DNA of 54,027 bases, from contig DXFO01000054.1 of the NCBI GenBank assembly GCA_019114415.1, positions 1 to 54,027 on the forward strand. The letters are read 5' to 3'. Origin of the DNA: Candidatus Gemmiger faecavium (lineage in GTDB: Bacteria > Bacillota > Clostridia > Oscillospirales > Ruminococcaceae). Positions 7,912 through 16,168 of this stretch are shown one piece after another; positions within the stretch are counted from its first letter, which is position 1; each line of letters starts with the position of its first letter. The notes beneath the pieces are model-generated. The model made no database searches, was not told the origin of the DNA, and saw only the letters and a list, made by a program, of their open reading frames with translations. Both the position numbers and the translations under genes were made by a program.

Positions 7912-8048
7912 TGTGCAAAAATCGACTTTTGTTCAAAAGCAACTCCGTTTTTTTGAAAAACTTCAGCTCCGAAAAATGTTCTCTGGGCACATTGGACTAT
8001 GAAAGGAATCATTTCCGGATGTTGCGGATGCAAAACTGCGCAGGATTA

Positions 8049-8057
8049 TGATATAAT
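8049..8057 (+). promoter_or_regulatory. Extended -10 promoter of the TetR gene
   Basis: TGATATAAT, an extended -10 (TG one base before TATAAT at 8052-8057), lies 110 bases before the ATG. No good -35 is visible. A small hairpin (GGGCAG/CTGCCC, about 8117-8133) lies in the leader. The rest of the 7822-8166 gap shows nothing further. Confidence 0.5.
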
Positions 8058-8166
8058 ATTTTACATATTTTGATATTAGCGTTTCGCCTCTTGAAAAGGA
8101 AACCACGAACCACCGGGCAGAATCCCTGCCCGCACAAAGTCACAGTGTGCGGAGGAATACCGTTCC

Positions 8167-8754
8167 ATGAGCGGATCAAACAACACCAAAACGTTACTGG
8201 CACAGAGCCTGCAGGATCTGATGCGAACCCATCCCCTGGAAAAGATCTCGGTCAACGATATCGTGGATCACGCGGGGGTGGGGCGTAATACATTCTATTA
8301 CCACTTTGCCGATAAATATGATCTGGTCAACTGGTGTTTTCAAAAAGGCATCATGCAATTTCTGACCGAAAACCCCACTCCCGGCAACTGGCAGACCATC
8401 GCCGAGCAGCTGGAGCAATATTTCCGGGAAAACCAGGTCTTTTATACCAATGCGCTGAGCTACACGGGCCAAAACAATCTGCGCGAGTATATCCAGCAGT
8501 TTTTGTGTGCCATATTGATCCAGCGTCTGCGCGAAGCTCAGGCAATTCAGGGCCAAAAAGAAGAACTGAGCGAGGAAGAACTCCGTTTCGCCGGCAATTT
8601 TCTTTCTGGCGCACTAATGGGCATTCTACTGCCCTGGGTGCAAAGCGGTATGAAGGGCCATATCGGAAACTGCTACAACTGTCTGCGCTGCCTGTGTTCC
8701 GGACGTATGATCCAAATCTTTTTCTCGGTTCCGCCGGAAGAGAACAATTCATAA
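8167..8754 (+). CDS. TetR/AcrR-family transcriptional regulator
   Basis: A 195-residue regulator. The N-terminal helix-turn-helix (about residues 26-54) reads ISVNDIVDHAGVGRNTFYYHFADKYDLV, the TetR signature. The C-terminal ligand-binding half is like that of DhaS-type members, with YFRENQVFYTNAL and a hydrophobic dimerisation helix near LSGALMGILLPWV. GCGGAGG lies nine bases before the ATG. It is divergent from the radical SAM gene and probably controls it through the inverted repeat at 7865-7896. The ligand is unknown. Confidence 0.9.
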   Translation: MSGSNNTKTLLAQSLQDLMRTHPLEKISVNDIVDHAGVGRNTFYYHFADKYDLVNWCFQKGIMQFLTENPTPGNWQTIAEQLEQYFRENQVFYTNALSYTGQNNLREYIQQFLCAILIQRLREAQAIQGQKEELSEEELRFAGNFLSGALMGILLPWVQSGMKGHIGNCYNCLRCLCSGRMIQIFFSVPPEENNS

Positions 8755-8800
8755 AACAAAACCGCCCGACCTCTCCGCATAAGCGGAAAAGCGAGCGGTC
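8755..8800 (-). terminator. Terminator of the recO-mutS2 operon end
   Basis: On the minus strand, outer stem 8761-8765/8795-8799 and inner stem 8774-8778/8783-8787 form an imperfect hairpin, followed by TTTTGTTTTAT. It fits a terminator for the convergent gene at 8832-9767. Confidence 0.55.
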
Positions 8801-8831
8801 TTCTGCTTTGTGTCAGGAGCTGAAATGCTGC

Positions 8832-9767
8832 TCAAAAATACATGGGCATATCCGGTGTCAACGTAGGAGAAAAACGGCTGCCAACCTGCGGCGGCATATG
8901 GTCGCCGATAACGCTCAAATCGCTTTCCCAGTCAACAAGAAATAACCGTCCCCCGGCACGAAGCCGATTGCTCCATATCTCTTTGCGCAATGCCTCTGAG
9001 CACTGCTCTGACATCCCGGGTTTACGGGAACAGACACAGAACGGGGTGTACACGGCAAGATCTTCCAGCCAGTTCGAATGAAATACGGTGTTGACTTCCG
9101 CATCTCCTAAGCGCAGGAACGCAGCATAGAACATCCGTTTGGCCGCAAGCCACTCAAAGGCGTCTTTGGCTGCGGAAGTAAGTTCCGTATTGGGCAGGCA
9201 CACCGCAAGAATGACATTGGACAGCTTACTGAGCTGGCAGACGGCGGACTTGTTCAGGTATTCCGGCTCAACCGCAAGCTGAAATGTACTTTGCGGATGC
9301 TGCTCGATCAGCGACAAAAGCGCTGTGCTGACCGGGCCTTTGAGATATATCCCCCACAGAAGGCTTCCGAGGCGTTCCCCTGTCTCAATTTCGGCCGCAA
9401 GGCGGGGATCGTCACTGGTCGAGAAAGTGACCCAGGAGATCGGATGTCCCTCCCTGAGATTTTCGGCCAGCTTTTCTGAGCCGTACAGCATACTGCCGAA
9501 CCCGAAGTTGACGCCAAGGGTACAGAGTGTATCTTCCGAAACCGAACCGATCAAGCGCTGGGCCAGCGTGTAGTACGGAGGTTCCGGTTCCTCAAACAGC
9601 GTCTGGGCATACTCAAAAAAGCGCTGAGCCAAGGGATGCTTTGCCAAGATCGCACACATGTCCACATAATTGCGAAGCTGACGAAGCCCGTCGCGGCGAA
9701 TGTCATCGATGGCGCGGTGGCTGAGGGTCAGCGCAAAAATGCGCATACTGCTATAGTCCAGGCTCAA
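8832..9767 (-). CDS. Unrecognised 311-residue protein downstream of mutS2
   Basis: I do not recognise this gene. The protein is soluble, with no signal peptide or membrane segment. The C-terminal two thirds alternate short hydrophobic strands and amphipathic helices (AVEPEYLNKSAVCQLSKLSNVILAVCL, then FYAAFLRL, then GGRLFLVDW). This recalls a TIM-barrel such as that of radical SAM proteins, but there is no C-x3-C-x2-C motif. A stretch PPYYTLAQRLIGSVSEDTLCTLGVNFGFGSML occurs near residues 78-110 and may be diagnostic of its family. It starts 21 bases after the mutS2 stop and is probably cotranscribed with it. A hairpin terminator follows. Confidence 0.75.
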   Translation of the reverse strand: MSLDYSSMRIFALTLSHRAIDDIRRDGLRQLRNYVDMCAILAKHPLAQRFFEYAQTLFEEPEPPYYTLAQRLIGSVSEDTLCTLGVNFGFGSMLYGSEKLAENLREGHPISWVTFSTSDDPRLAAEIETGERLGSLLWGIYLKGPVSTALLSLIEQHPQSTFQLAVEPEYLNKSAVCQLSKLSNVILAVCLPNTELTSAAKDAFEWLAAKRMFYAAFLRLGDAEVNTVFHSNWLEDLAVYTPFCVCSRKPGMSEQCSEALRKEIWSNRLRAGGRLFLVDWESDLSVIGDHMPPQVGSRFSPTLTPDMPMYF

Positions 9768-9788
9768 AGATACCGCCTTCTTTCCTGT

Positions 9789-12164
9789 TTATTTCAGTTC
9801 CACAACCGTGACGCCGGTCTCCCCTTCTCCGTAACGGCCCAGGCGGAAACTTTTGACGTTCCTGTGTGTACGCAGATGTTTCTGGATCGCGGCACGCAGG
9901 GCACCGGTCCCCTTGCCGTGGATAATGTAAACGGTCTGCTGGCCGCGCAGAACTGCACCGTCAATGAATTTGTCCGTCTCCGCAAGAGCTTCCTCTACCG
10001 TATAGCCAAGCAGGTTCAGTTCCATACTGGCTTTCCGGTCGTGGTCAAGCTGCAGACGGGTATGTGCACGCGGCGGCTGGCGCTTGGGCGTTTTCTGCAT
10101 TTTGTCGGGAGCGCGCAGTCCATTCAGAGGGACTTTCGTTTTCAGAATGCCGGCGCGGACTTCCACCAGACCATCGCGGTCGGGACGGGCCGTAACCGTG
10201 GCAAGCTGGTTGAGCTCGGCGATCACGACTTCCTGACCGATAGAGACCTCTTTGAGCGGCACATAGTTCTTCTCCGCAGCGGGAGCTTTTTCCGTGCGGG
10301 ATAGGATTCGCTCGGTGTCCTTGCGTGCGATCTCACGCGCGCGCAGAGCACGCTGAGAGGCGCTGAGCTTTTCCTCTTTCTGGAGCTTGCGCAGCTCATC
10401 CGTGAGGGCATACGCCTCGTTCTGGACGTTCTGCATCAAATCGTGGGCTTTCCTGCGGGCTTCAGCCAGTTCGCTCTCACCTTTGCGGATCAGTTCGTCG
10501 CGCTGCTGTTCGGCACTGGCCAGGGCATTCTGTGCCTCAAAACGGGCCTGTTCTGCGTCTGCCTGGGCCGCCTTGAGCTGGAGTTTCAAATCATCCAACT
10601 GGGCAAGCACGCTGTCCAGCCGTTTGTCGTCATTGGACATATGCGCCCGGGCCGCATCGATGATTTCCTGGGGAATCCCCAGTTTTGCGCTGATGAGAAA
10701 AGCGTTGGATTTGCCGGGGACGCCGACGCTCAGCTTATAGGTTGGCATCAGGCTGTCCACATCAAACTCACAGCTGGCATTGACCACGCCGGGCGTCTCC
10801 AGAGCATAGACTTTGAGCTCGGCATAATGGGTCGTGGCCATGAGCAACGCTCCCTGGCGGCGCAGCCGTTCCAGAATGCTGACAGCCAATGCCGCGCCCT
10901 CCGCAGGGTCGGTACCGGCTCCAAGCTCGTCCAGCAAAACCAGAGCTCCCGCACCGGCCAGTTCCAGAATCCCGGTAATACGCTTCATGTGGCCGGAGAA
11001 AGTGGAAAGACTTTGCTCGATGCTCTGCTCGTCGCCGATGTCCACAAGATACTCTTCAAAGCAGCAGACCTTGCTGCTCTCGTGGGCAGGAATCAAAAAT
11101 CCGTGCTGCGCCATGGCGTTCAGCAGGCCAGCCGTTTTCAGGGATACCGTTTTGCCGCCGGTGTTGGGGCCGGTGATCACGAGGGTATCGTAGTCATACC
11201 CCAGCTCAATATCGACAGAAACCACCTTTTTCTTGTCGATCAGCGGGTGGCGGGCACGTTTGATGGAAAAGCGGTGGGTATCATTTACCTCCGGCATAAA
11301 GGCGTTCTGCTCCACGGCCAGGCGTGCTTTGGCAAGCAGCAGATCGATCTGGAGCATCGCCTCGTAGCTGTGGGAGAACTGGGGTTCCATCTGGGCAACC
11401 TGGGAGGAAAAGGCCGACAGAATTCGGGTGATTTCCTCCTGCTCCTGAGCACGCAGCTGCATGATCTTGGCGTTGGCTTCCACAACGGCGGTAGGCTCAA
11501 CAAAAATCGTCGCGCCGGTGGAGGACACGTCATGGATCACGCCGCCGATCTCGCCGCGGTATTCTGCCCGGACCGGCACGACGTAACGGCCGTTTCGCAG
11601 CGAGACGACCGCATCCTGCAAGAATTTATTGGTGGTAGAGTTCTTTATGATGTTGTCCAGTTTGGTACGGATAGAGTCCTCGGTGGCGCGGATTTTACGT
11701 CGAAGTTCCCGCAAGGTGGAGCTGGCGGTGTCTGCCATCTCCTCCGGAGAAATAATAGAATCGGTGATCTGGCGCTCCAGAACCGGTTCGGGATGCAGCG
11801 AATAAAACAGATCATCCACCGGCAGCATGTCGTGATCGGACATGCCGTACCACTGGGTCAGGCCAGCAAAATTGCGCAGGGCAGCGGCAACTTCCAGCAG
11901 TTCTCCCATGGACAGGATGCCGCCCTTGACTGCGTGGGCCGCTATGCGGCGGACGTCCGACACCGCGCCGAAGCGCGGACTTCCGTTTTTGATATACAGT
12001 GAATTGATGGCATTGGTCTGGGAGAGCGCCCAGCGCTCCTCTTCCGGAGAGAGATAAGGCTCGATTTCCTGCATCATCTCTTTGGTCTCGCGGCAGGCAC
12101 AAAGCTGCACAGCCCGCGCAATGACTTTATCCAGCTCCAATGTGGTGCGGTAAGCAGTTTCCAT
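9789..12164 (-). CDS. mutS2: MutS2 family ATPase/Smr-domain protein
   Basis: MutS2 is a MutS-like ATPase linked to suppression of recombination and, in Bacillus, to rescue of collided ribosomes. The 791-residue protein has the core clamp region, the Walker A GPNTGGKT (about residue 331), Walker B LVLLDELGAGTDPAEG, a long Gln/Glu/Ala-rich coiled coil (about 510-640), and a C-terminal Smr domain with HGKGTGALR. The usual LDLRG motif at the start of the Smr domain reads LNLLG here. It starts four bases after recO ends, so the two are probably translationally coupled. Confidence 0.96.
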   Translation of the reverse strand: METAYRTTLELDKVIARAVQLCACRETKEMMQEIEPYLSPEEERWALSQTNAINSLYIKNGSPRFGAVSDVRRIAAHAVKGGILSMGELLEVAAALRNFAGLTQWYGMSDHDMLPVDDLFYSLHPEPVLERQITDSIISPEEMADTASSTLRELRRKIRATEDSIRTKLDNIIKNSTTNKFLQDAVVSLRNGRYVVPVRAEYRGEIGGVIHDVSSTGATIFVEPTAVVEANAKIMQLRAQEQEEITRILSAFSSQVAQMEPQFSHSYEAMLQIDLLLAKARLAVEQNAFMPEVNDTHRFSIKRARHPLIDKKKVVSVDIELGYDYDTLVITGPNTGGKTVSLKTAGLLNAMAQHGFLIPAHESSKVCCFEEYLVDIGDEQSIEQSLSTFSGHMKRITGILELAGAGALVLLDELGAGTDPAEGAALAVSILERLRRQGALLMATTHYAELKVYALETPGVVNASCEFDVDSLMPTYKLSVGVPGKSNAFLISAKLGIPQEIIDAARAHMSNDDKRLDSVLAQLDDLKLQLKAAQADAEQARFEAQNALASAEQQRDELIRKGESELAEARRKAHDLMQNVQNEAYALTDELRKLQKEEKLSASQRALRAREIARKDTERILSRTEKAPAAEKNYVPLKEVSIGQEVVIAELNQLATVTARPDRDGLVEVRAGILKTKVPLNGLRAPDKMQKTPKRQPPRAHTRLQLDHDRKASMELNLLGYTVEEALAETDKFIDGAVLRGQQTVYIIHGKGTGALRAAIQKHLRTHRNVKSFRLGRYGEGETGVTVVELK

Positions 12165-12168
12165 GTAG

Positions 12169-12918
12169 TTACTCCGATATGACTGATTTTAAGAATTCCA
12201 GGCTTTTCAACCCCTGTCCCAAATGGGCCAGCAGGTACCGTTCCCCTACCCCGCCAAGCAAACGCAGGCTTGCGGGAGACAGTGTAAAGCCAAACAGTTT
12301 TTTGTCTTCTGCAAGACAAATATGCCGCAGCGCATACAGCGCCCCGGTATCCAGGTTGGGCGTACGGCGGACCTTTTCTGCACAGTCGCTGCACAAAAGA
12401 ATTCCTTCTTCCGGGTCAAGGTAAAACCCGCCGCCCTCGTATTTCCCGCAGGAAGCACATGCCAGCAGCTGCGGCATATATCCGGAAAGGGTCATAGCCC
12501 GAAGCTCATAGATCACTTTGATCTGGGACAGCGGGCGCTTGTTTTCGCTGATCATATACAAGCAGTTCAGCAAAAGGCGCAAATGCTCATTGGCCTCCGG
12601 CGGCGCCGGTGACAGCGATGTGGCGATCTCCGCCAGGTACATGGCAAGCGCCATTCCCTCCACGCTTTGCGAAAGGCCGTGGAACACCCGCTTGACCTGG
12701 GCGCTGTCAATGAAATTGCTGGATCGTCCCTGTGTGATGACAAACTCCGAATAGCAAAACAGCCCGCATGCGCTGAACAGCTTGTTTTTGAGCCGCAGAC
12801 TGCCCCGTGCGGAAGCGGACACGACCCCCAGATCAGGCGTCAGGATCGTCAGGATCTGGTCCGCTTCCCCCACTTTGACTTGTCGCAGCACAAGTCCCGT
12901 CGTTGCAGTCTGCTGCAT
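12169..12918 (-). CDS. recO: DNA repair protein RecO
   Basis: RecO works with RecF and RecR to load RecA on single-stranded gaps. The 249-residue protein has the N-terminal OB-fold (TTGLVLRQVKVGEADQILTILT, closely like Bacillus RecO) and a four-cysteine zinc site (CASCGK and CSDCAEK, about residues 146-175). I start it at the ATG at 12918, preceded by AAAGGAAA. The frame is open upstream to 13080 but that stretch has no RecO similarity. Its first 86 bases overlap the yqzL-like gene in another frame. Confidence 0.95.
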   Translation of the reverse strand: MQQTATTGLVLRQVKVGEADQILTILTPDLGVVSASARGSLRLKNKLFSACGLFCYSEFVITQGRSSNFIDSAQVKRVFHGLSQSVEGMALAMYLAEIATSLSPAPPEANEHLRLLLNCLYMISENKRPLSQIKVIYELRAMTLSGYMPQLLACASCGKYEGGGFYLDPEEGILLCSDCAEKVRRTPNLDTGALYALRHICLAEDKKLFGFTLSPASLRLLGGVGERYLLAHLGQGLKSLEFLKSVISE

Positions 12919-13042
12919 AGATTTCCTTTCCGGACAACACATCGCCGGCGCGCTGATGCGTTTTGTAATCCAAATAATAATAGATGCTGCCTGTTTCGGC
13001 AAACAATTTCCACGGATCGTCCGCTTCGCTCCTGAAATGCAT
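12833..13042 (-). CDS. yqzL: YqzL-like small protein
   Basis: A 69-residue protein whose first half has DDPWKLFAETGSIYYYLDYK, the short Trp-Phe-TG-Tyr pattern of the YqzL family, which sits between era and recO in many Firmicutes. The family is about 45-50 residues. Here the extra C-terminal part is low-complexity (Gly/Ser/Pro/Asp) and overlaps recO by 86 bases, so it may be just a product of that overlap. The ribosome binding site is weak (GAAGGG). Function unknown. Confidence 0.6.
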   Translation of the reverse strand: MHFRSEADDPWKLFAETGSIYYYLDYKTHQRAGDVLSGKEIYAADCNDGTCAATSQSGGSGPDPDDPDA

Positions 13043-13156
13043 ACCCGGCCCTTCTTTCCATCGAAACTTGTGCCTCTCATTGTAAGGCCAAGACGGTGGA
13101 AATGTTGTCCAACCAGGTCACAGGAAATATATTACATTATTGGAATATTTTGAAAA

Positions 13157-14074
13157 TTACGGTTTTGCGAAGCCGAGATTATCAAGCTGGCGCTCATTGT
13201 CACGCCAGTCTTCGCGGATTTTCACCCAGCATTGCAGGTTGACGCGCGTTCCCAGCAGTTCTTCGCAATCCACACGGGCGGCCGACGCAATCTTTTTGAG
13301 CATCTGTCCGCCCTTACCGATGATCATGCCTTTGTGGCTTTTACGCTCGCAGTAGATCTCCACCGAGATGTCGATCAGATCCTTGTCGGCACGCTCCTTA
13401 AAGGACTCTACCGTCACTGCGATTCCGTGAGGAATCTCATCCCGCAAAAAGAGCAGGGCTTTTTCACGTACCAGTTCCGCCACCAGTTCCTTTTCCGGCA
13501 GGTCGGTATAGGCATCGTCGTCAAAATAGTGAGGTCCGGGACTGCCGTAGGGCTCCAGGATGGAAAAGATCTCATCACAGCCGGTGCCGTCCCGTGCGGA
13601 AAGCGCCAAGACTCGCTCAAAGACCCCGAAGTCCTCAATCTGTTTTTTGCGCGCTTCCAGAGAGGCAAAGTCAAACAGAAGGTCGACCTTGTTCACCACG
13701 GCAATGGCAGGGCCTGCTTTGCGCAAGGCTTCGATCATGGTCAGCTCGGACTCGGTAAACTCCCCCGCAGGTTCAAACAGCATCAGTGTGATGTCCACAT
13801 CTGCCAGGCTGGCAGACGCCGTCTGCGTCATACGTGCATCCAGTTTGTTGCGGGGCTTGTGAATGCCGGGCGTGTCCATCAGGACATACTGTACCGGACC
13901 TTTGGTCACGATGCCCATGATACGATTACGGGTGGTCTGGGGCTTTTGAGTCACGATAGCCACCTTTTCCCCCACCAGGCGGTTGGTCAGGCTGGATTTG
14001 CCCACGTTGGGACGGCCGACCAGCGCAACAAATACGCTGCTGGTCGATACAGGTTCAATCTTTTTTGTCGGCAT
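13157..14074 (-). CDS. era: GTPase Era
   Basis: Era binds 16S rRNA near its 3' end and is needed for 30S subunit assembly. The 305-residue protein has G1 GRPNVGKSS, the switch region with TTRNRI, G3 DTPGIHKP, G4 NKVD, and a C-terminal KH domain with GMIIGKGGQMLKKI. I start it at 14074 (MPTKKIEP), preceded by GAAAGG; an upstream in-frame ATG at 14128 lies inside dgkA and has no ribosome binding site. It overlaps the end of dgkA by 20 bases. Confidence 0.96.
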   Translation of the reverse strand: MPTKKIEPVSTSSVFVALVGRPNVGKSSLTNRLVGEKVAIVTQKPQTTRNRIMGIVTKGPVQYVLMDTPGIHKPRNKLDARMTQTASASLADVDITLMLFEPAGEFTESELTMIEALRKAGPAIAVVNKVDLLFDFASLEARKKQIEDFGVFERVLALSARDGTGCDEIFSILEPYGSPGPHYFDDDAYTDLPEKELVAELVREKALLFLRDEIPHGIAVTVESFKERADKDLIDISVEIYCERKSHKGMIIGKGGQMLKKIASAARVDCEELLGTRVNLQCWVKIREDWRDNERQLDNLGFAKP

Positions 14075-14555
14075 CGGGTAAACCTTTCTTTGAAGAACCG
14101 CCGAAGCGGAAAATAAACAGATATGCAATCACAAAGGAAATCAAAACGGCAGCGGTCGCCCAAGGGGTAACCGTCACGGCCGCCCAAATACGGGACAGAC
14201 GGTCAGATCTCAAAAACAGAAAACCGCCCACGCACAGCGCTCCCACAGCAGACATGAGCACACCGCCCGCCGCCATGTCTTTGGCAGCACCGGCGCTCCA
14301 CCAGTGGGAGGTATCCGGCTTGTCCACCGCACGTTCAACGGCGGAGTTCATCAACTCGGCTTGTATGACCGAAAAAACGCACAAAGAAACCAGCGCAAAT
14401 TCCATGGCCTCCAGCCCGGCGATTGCGGACAGTGCATAGGCGTAGACCGCAGTGCACAGGTGGAAGCGGAAGTTGCGCTCTTCCCGGATGGCCGCCCAGA
14501 TCCCGTTCCAGGCATAAATGAAGCCGCGTCCGAAACGCTTGAGATCAGACTTCAT
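14055..14555 (-). CDS. dgkA: Diacylglycerol/undecaprenol kinase family protein
   Basis: An integral membrane lipid kinase; Firmicutes members phosphorylate undecaprenol for wall synthesis. The 166-residue protein has an amphipathic N-terminus, three membrane segments, and the conserved catalytic stretch AELMNSAVER...AKDMAAGGVL. The C-terminus has an extra hydrophobic segment (about residues 130-152). The start at 14555 overlaps the end of ybeY by 11 bases, and the stop lies inside era, giving a tightly packed ybeY-dgkA-era block. Confidence 0.92.
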   Translation of the reverse strand: MKSDLKRFGRGFIYAWNGIWAAIREERNFRFHLCTAVYAYALSAIAGLEAMEFALVSLCVFSVIQAELMNSAVERAVDKPDTSHWWSAGAAKDMAAGGVLMSAVGALCVGGFLFLRSDRLSRIWAAVTVTPWATAAVLISFVIAYLFIFRFGGSSKKGLPDADKKD

Positions 14556-15045
14556 CGCTGGTATAAGACACGGTACGGGGCAGGCCCAGCTGTACCAGAA
14601 CGGCTTCTTCCTTTTCCCGCATACGGACGGCTTCCAGTCCGCTGGCTTCGTGGTCATAGCCCAGCAGATGCAGCATGGAATGGACCGTCAGATAAGCGAC
14701 TTCACGCTGCAAAGAGTGACCATACAGCTCCGCCTGCTCCATGGCGCGCTCCATGGAGATCACAATATCGCCCAGGATCTTGCAGCCGTTGTCCTCGTCG
14801 ATGTCATAGACGCCGTTTTCTCCCATGGGGAAACTAAGTACGTCGGTGGGCATATTCTTGTTGCGATACTGAGCATTGAGCTCTGCAATGCGGGCGTTAT
14901 CGACAAAGGTCACGCTGATCTCTGCGGAACCCTCGAATTTTTCAAACTCCAAAACAGCATTGCAGCTGCGGCGGATCAGGATGCGAAGGCCGGACGGGAT
15001 CTTGACCGTATTCTGCGAATTGGTGATCAGCACTTTATTGGACAT
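14545..15045 (-). CDS. ybeY: Endoribonuclease YbeY (rRNA maturation)
   Basis: A zinc-dependent endoribonuclease involved in 16S rRNA 3' maturation and ribosome quality control. The 166-residue protein carries the metal-binding signature HSMLHLLGYDHE near residues 120-131 and the upstream PTDVLSFPM motif. AAAGGAGGAAC precedes the ATG. It lies 28 bases after phoH, in the usual phoH-ybeY-dgkA-era order. Confidence 0.96.
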   Translation of the reverse strand: MSNKVLITNSQNTVKIPSGLRILIRRSCNAVLEFEKFEGSAEISVTFVDNARIAELNAQYRNKNMPTDVLSFPMGENGVYDIDEDNGCKILGDIVISMERAMEQAELYGHSLQREVAYLTVHSMLHLLGYDHEASGLEAVRMREKEEAVLVQLGLPRTVSYTSDEV

Positions 15046-15073
15046 AAGGCAAAGTTCCTCCTTTGATTGAATT

Positions 15074-16048
15074 TTATTTTCCGTTATCTTTCACAGGCTG
15101 TTTCTGCGCAGCCTTTTCATACGCTTTGACGATCTGCTGGACCAGACGGTGGCGGACGACGTCTTTCTCGGTCAGGCGGACCTGAGCGATGCCGTCCACA
15201 TCCTTCAGCACCTGCAAGGCATCCACAAGGCCGCTGCGTGCTTTATCCGGCAGGTCGATCTGAGTGACGTCACCTGTCACCACCACTTTGCTGCCCACAC
15301 CCATACGGGTCAAAAACATCTTCATTTGTTCGGGGCTTGTGTTTTGGGCCTCGTCCAGAATGATAAAGGCATCGTCCAGGGTGCGGCCGCGCATATATGC
15401 CAGCGGCGCGACCTCGATCATCTGCTTCTCTACCAGTTTCTGGAACGTTTCCGCGCCCAAAAGATCGAACAAGCCGTCATACAGCGGGCGCAGATAGGGA
15501 TCGACCTTCGTTTGCAGATCGCCCGGCAAAAAGCCGAGCTTTTCCCCTGCTTCCACGGCAGGACGGGTCAAAATGATGCGGCTGACATCCTTGCTTTTGA
15601 AGGCTTTCACCGCCATGGCCACAGCCAGATAGGTCTTGCCGGTACCTGCCGGTCCGACGCCGAAGGTAATGGCATGGGTGCGGATGGCTGCAAGATACTC
15701 TTTTTGTCCCAGCGTTTTGGGATGGATGGGGCGCCCCTTTGCGGTGACTGCAACAAAATCATCCGTCAGCTCCCGGAGACGTTTTTCTTCCCCGCCGCGG
15801 GCCAGGCTGATGCAGTACCGGACGGTCTGTTCCTCCAACGGAGTATGGTTTTGCAGCAGGGTGGCCATTCCGTCCACCGCATGGATCGCGGCTTCCACAT
15901 CTTCGGGATCACCGCTGAATTTCAGCGTCGATCCGCGGCACACCGCAGTGACGTGAAAAGCATTTTCGAGCATACGGATGTTTTCATCGCAGCTTCCAAA
16001 AATCGCAGCGGCCAACTCAATGCTGTCCAAATCGATCCCCTTTTCCAA
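15074..16048 (-). CDS. phoH: PhoH-family ATPase
   Basis: A cytosolic ATPase of the PhoH/YbeZ family, the usual partner of YbeY. The protein has an N-terminal KH-like region, Walker A GPAGTGKTYLA, then LTRPAVEAGEKLGFLPGDL, and Walker B FIILDEAQN. I place the start at the TTG at 16048, giving 324 residues, because TAGGAG lies 11 bases upstream of it. The ATG at 16069 would sit only about ten bases behind the predicted transcription start with no ribosome binding site. The start choice is uncertain; the gene is not. Confidence 0.93.
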   Translation of the reverse strand: MEKGIDLDSIELAAAIFGSCDENIRMLENAFHVTAVCRGSTLKFSGDPEDVEAAIHAVDGMATLLQNHTPLEEQTVRYCISLARGGEEKRLRELTDDFVAVTAKGRPIHPKTLGQKEYLAAIRTHAITFGVGPAGTGKTYLAVAMAVKAFKSKDVSRIILTRPAVEAGEKLGFLPGDLQTKVDPYLRPLYDGLFDLLGAETFQKLVEKQMIEVAPLAYMRGRTLDDAFIILDEAQNTSPEQMKMFLTRMGVGSKVVVTGDVTQIDLPDKARSGLVDALQVLKDVDGIAQVRLTEKDVVRHRLVQQIVKAYEKAAQKQPVKDNGK

Positions 16049-16085
16049 CAGGCATATCACTCCTAGCATACTACTCTTAATCAGA

Positions 16086-16091
16086 ATTATA
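16086..16091 (-). promoter_or_regulatory. -10 element before phoH
   Basis: On the minus strand a perfect TATAAT lies 17 bases before the ATG at 16069. The -35 region is T-rich without a good match. It gives phoH-ybeY-dgkA-era a promoter separate from yqfCD. Confidence 0.5.
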
Positions 16092-16168
16092 GCACAATTT
16101 TTGCCAAAAGAAACTGTGTATTATTCACAAAATTTTTGCGTTTCATGTGTTCAATATCAAATATGCAA

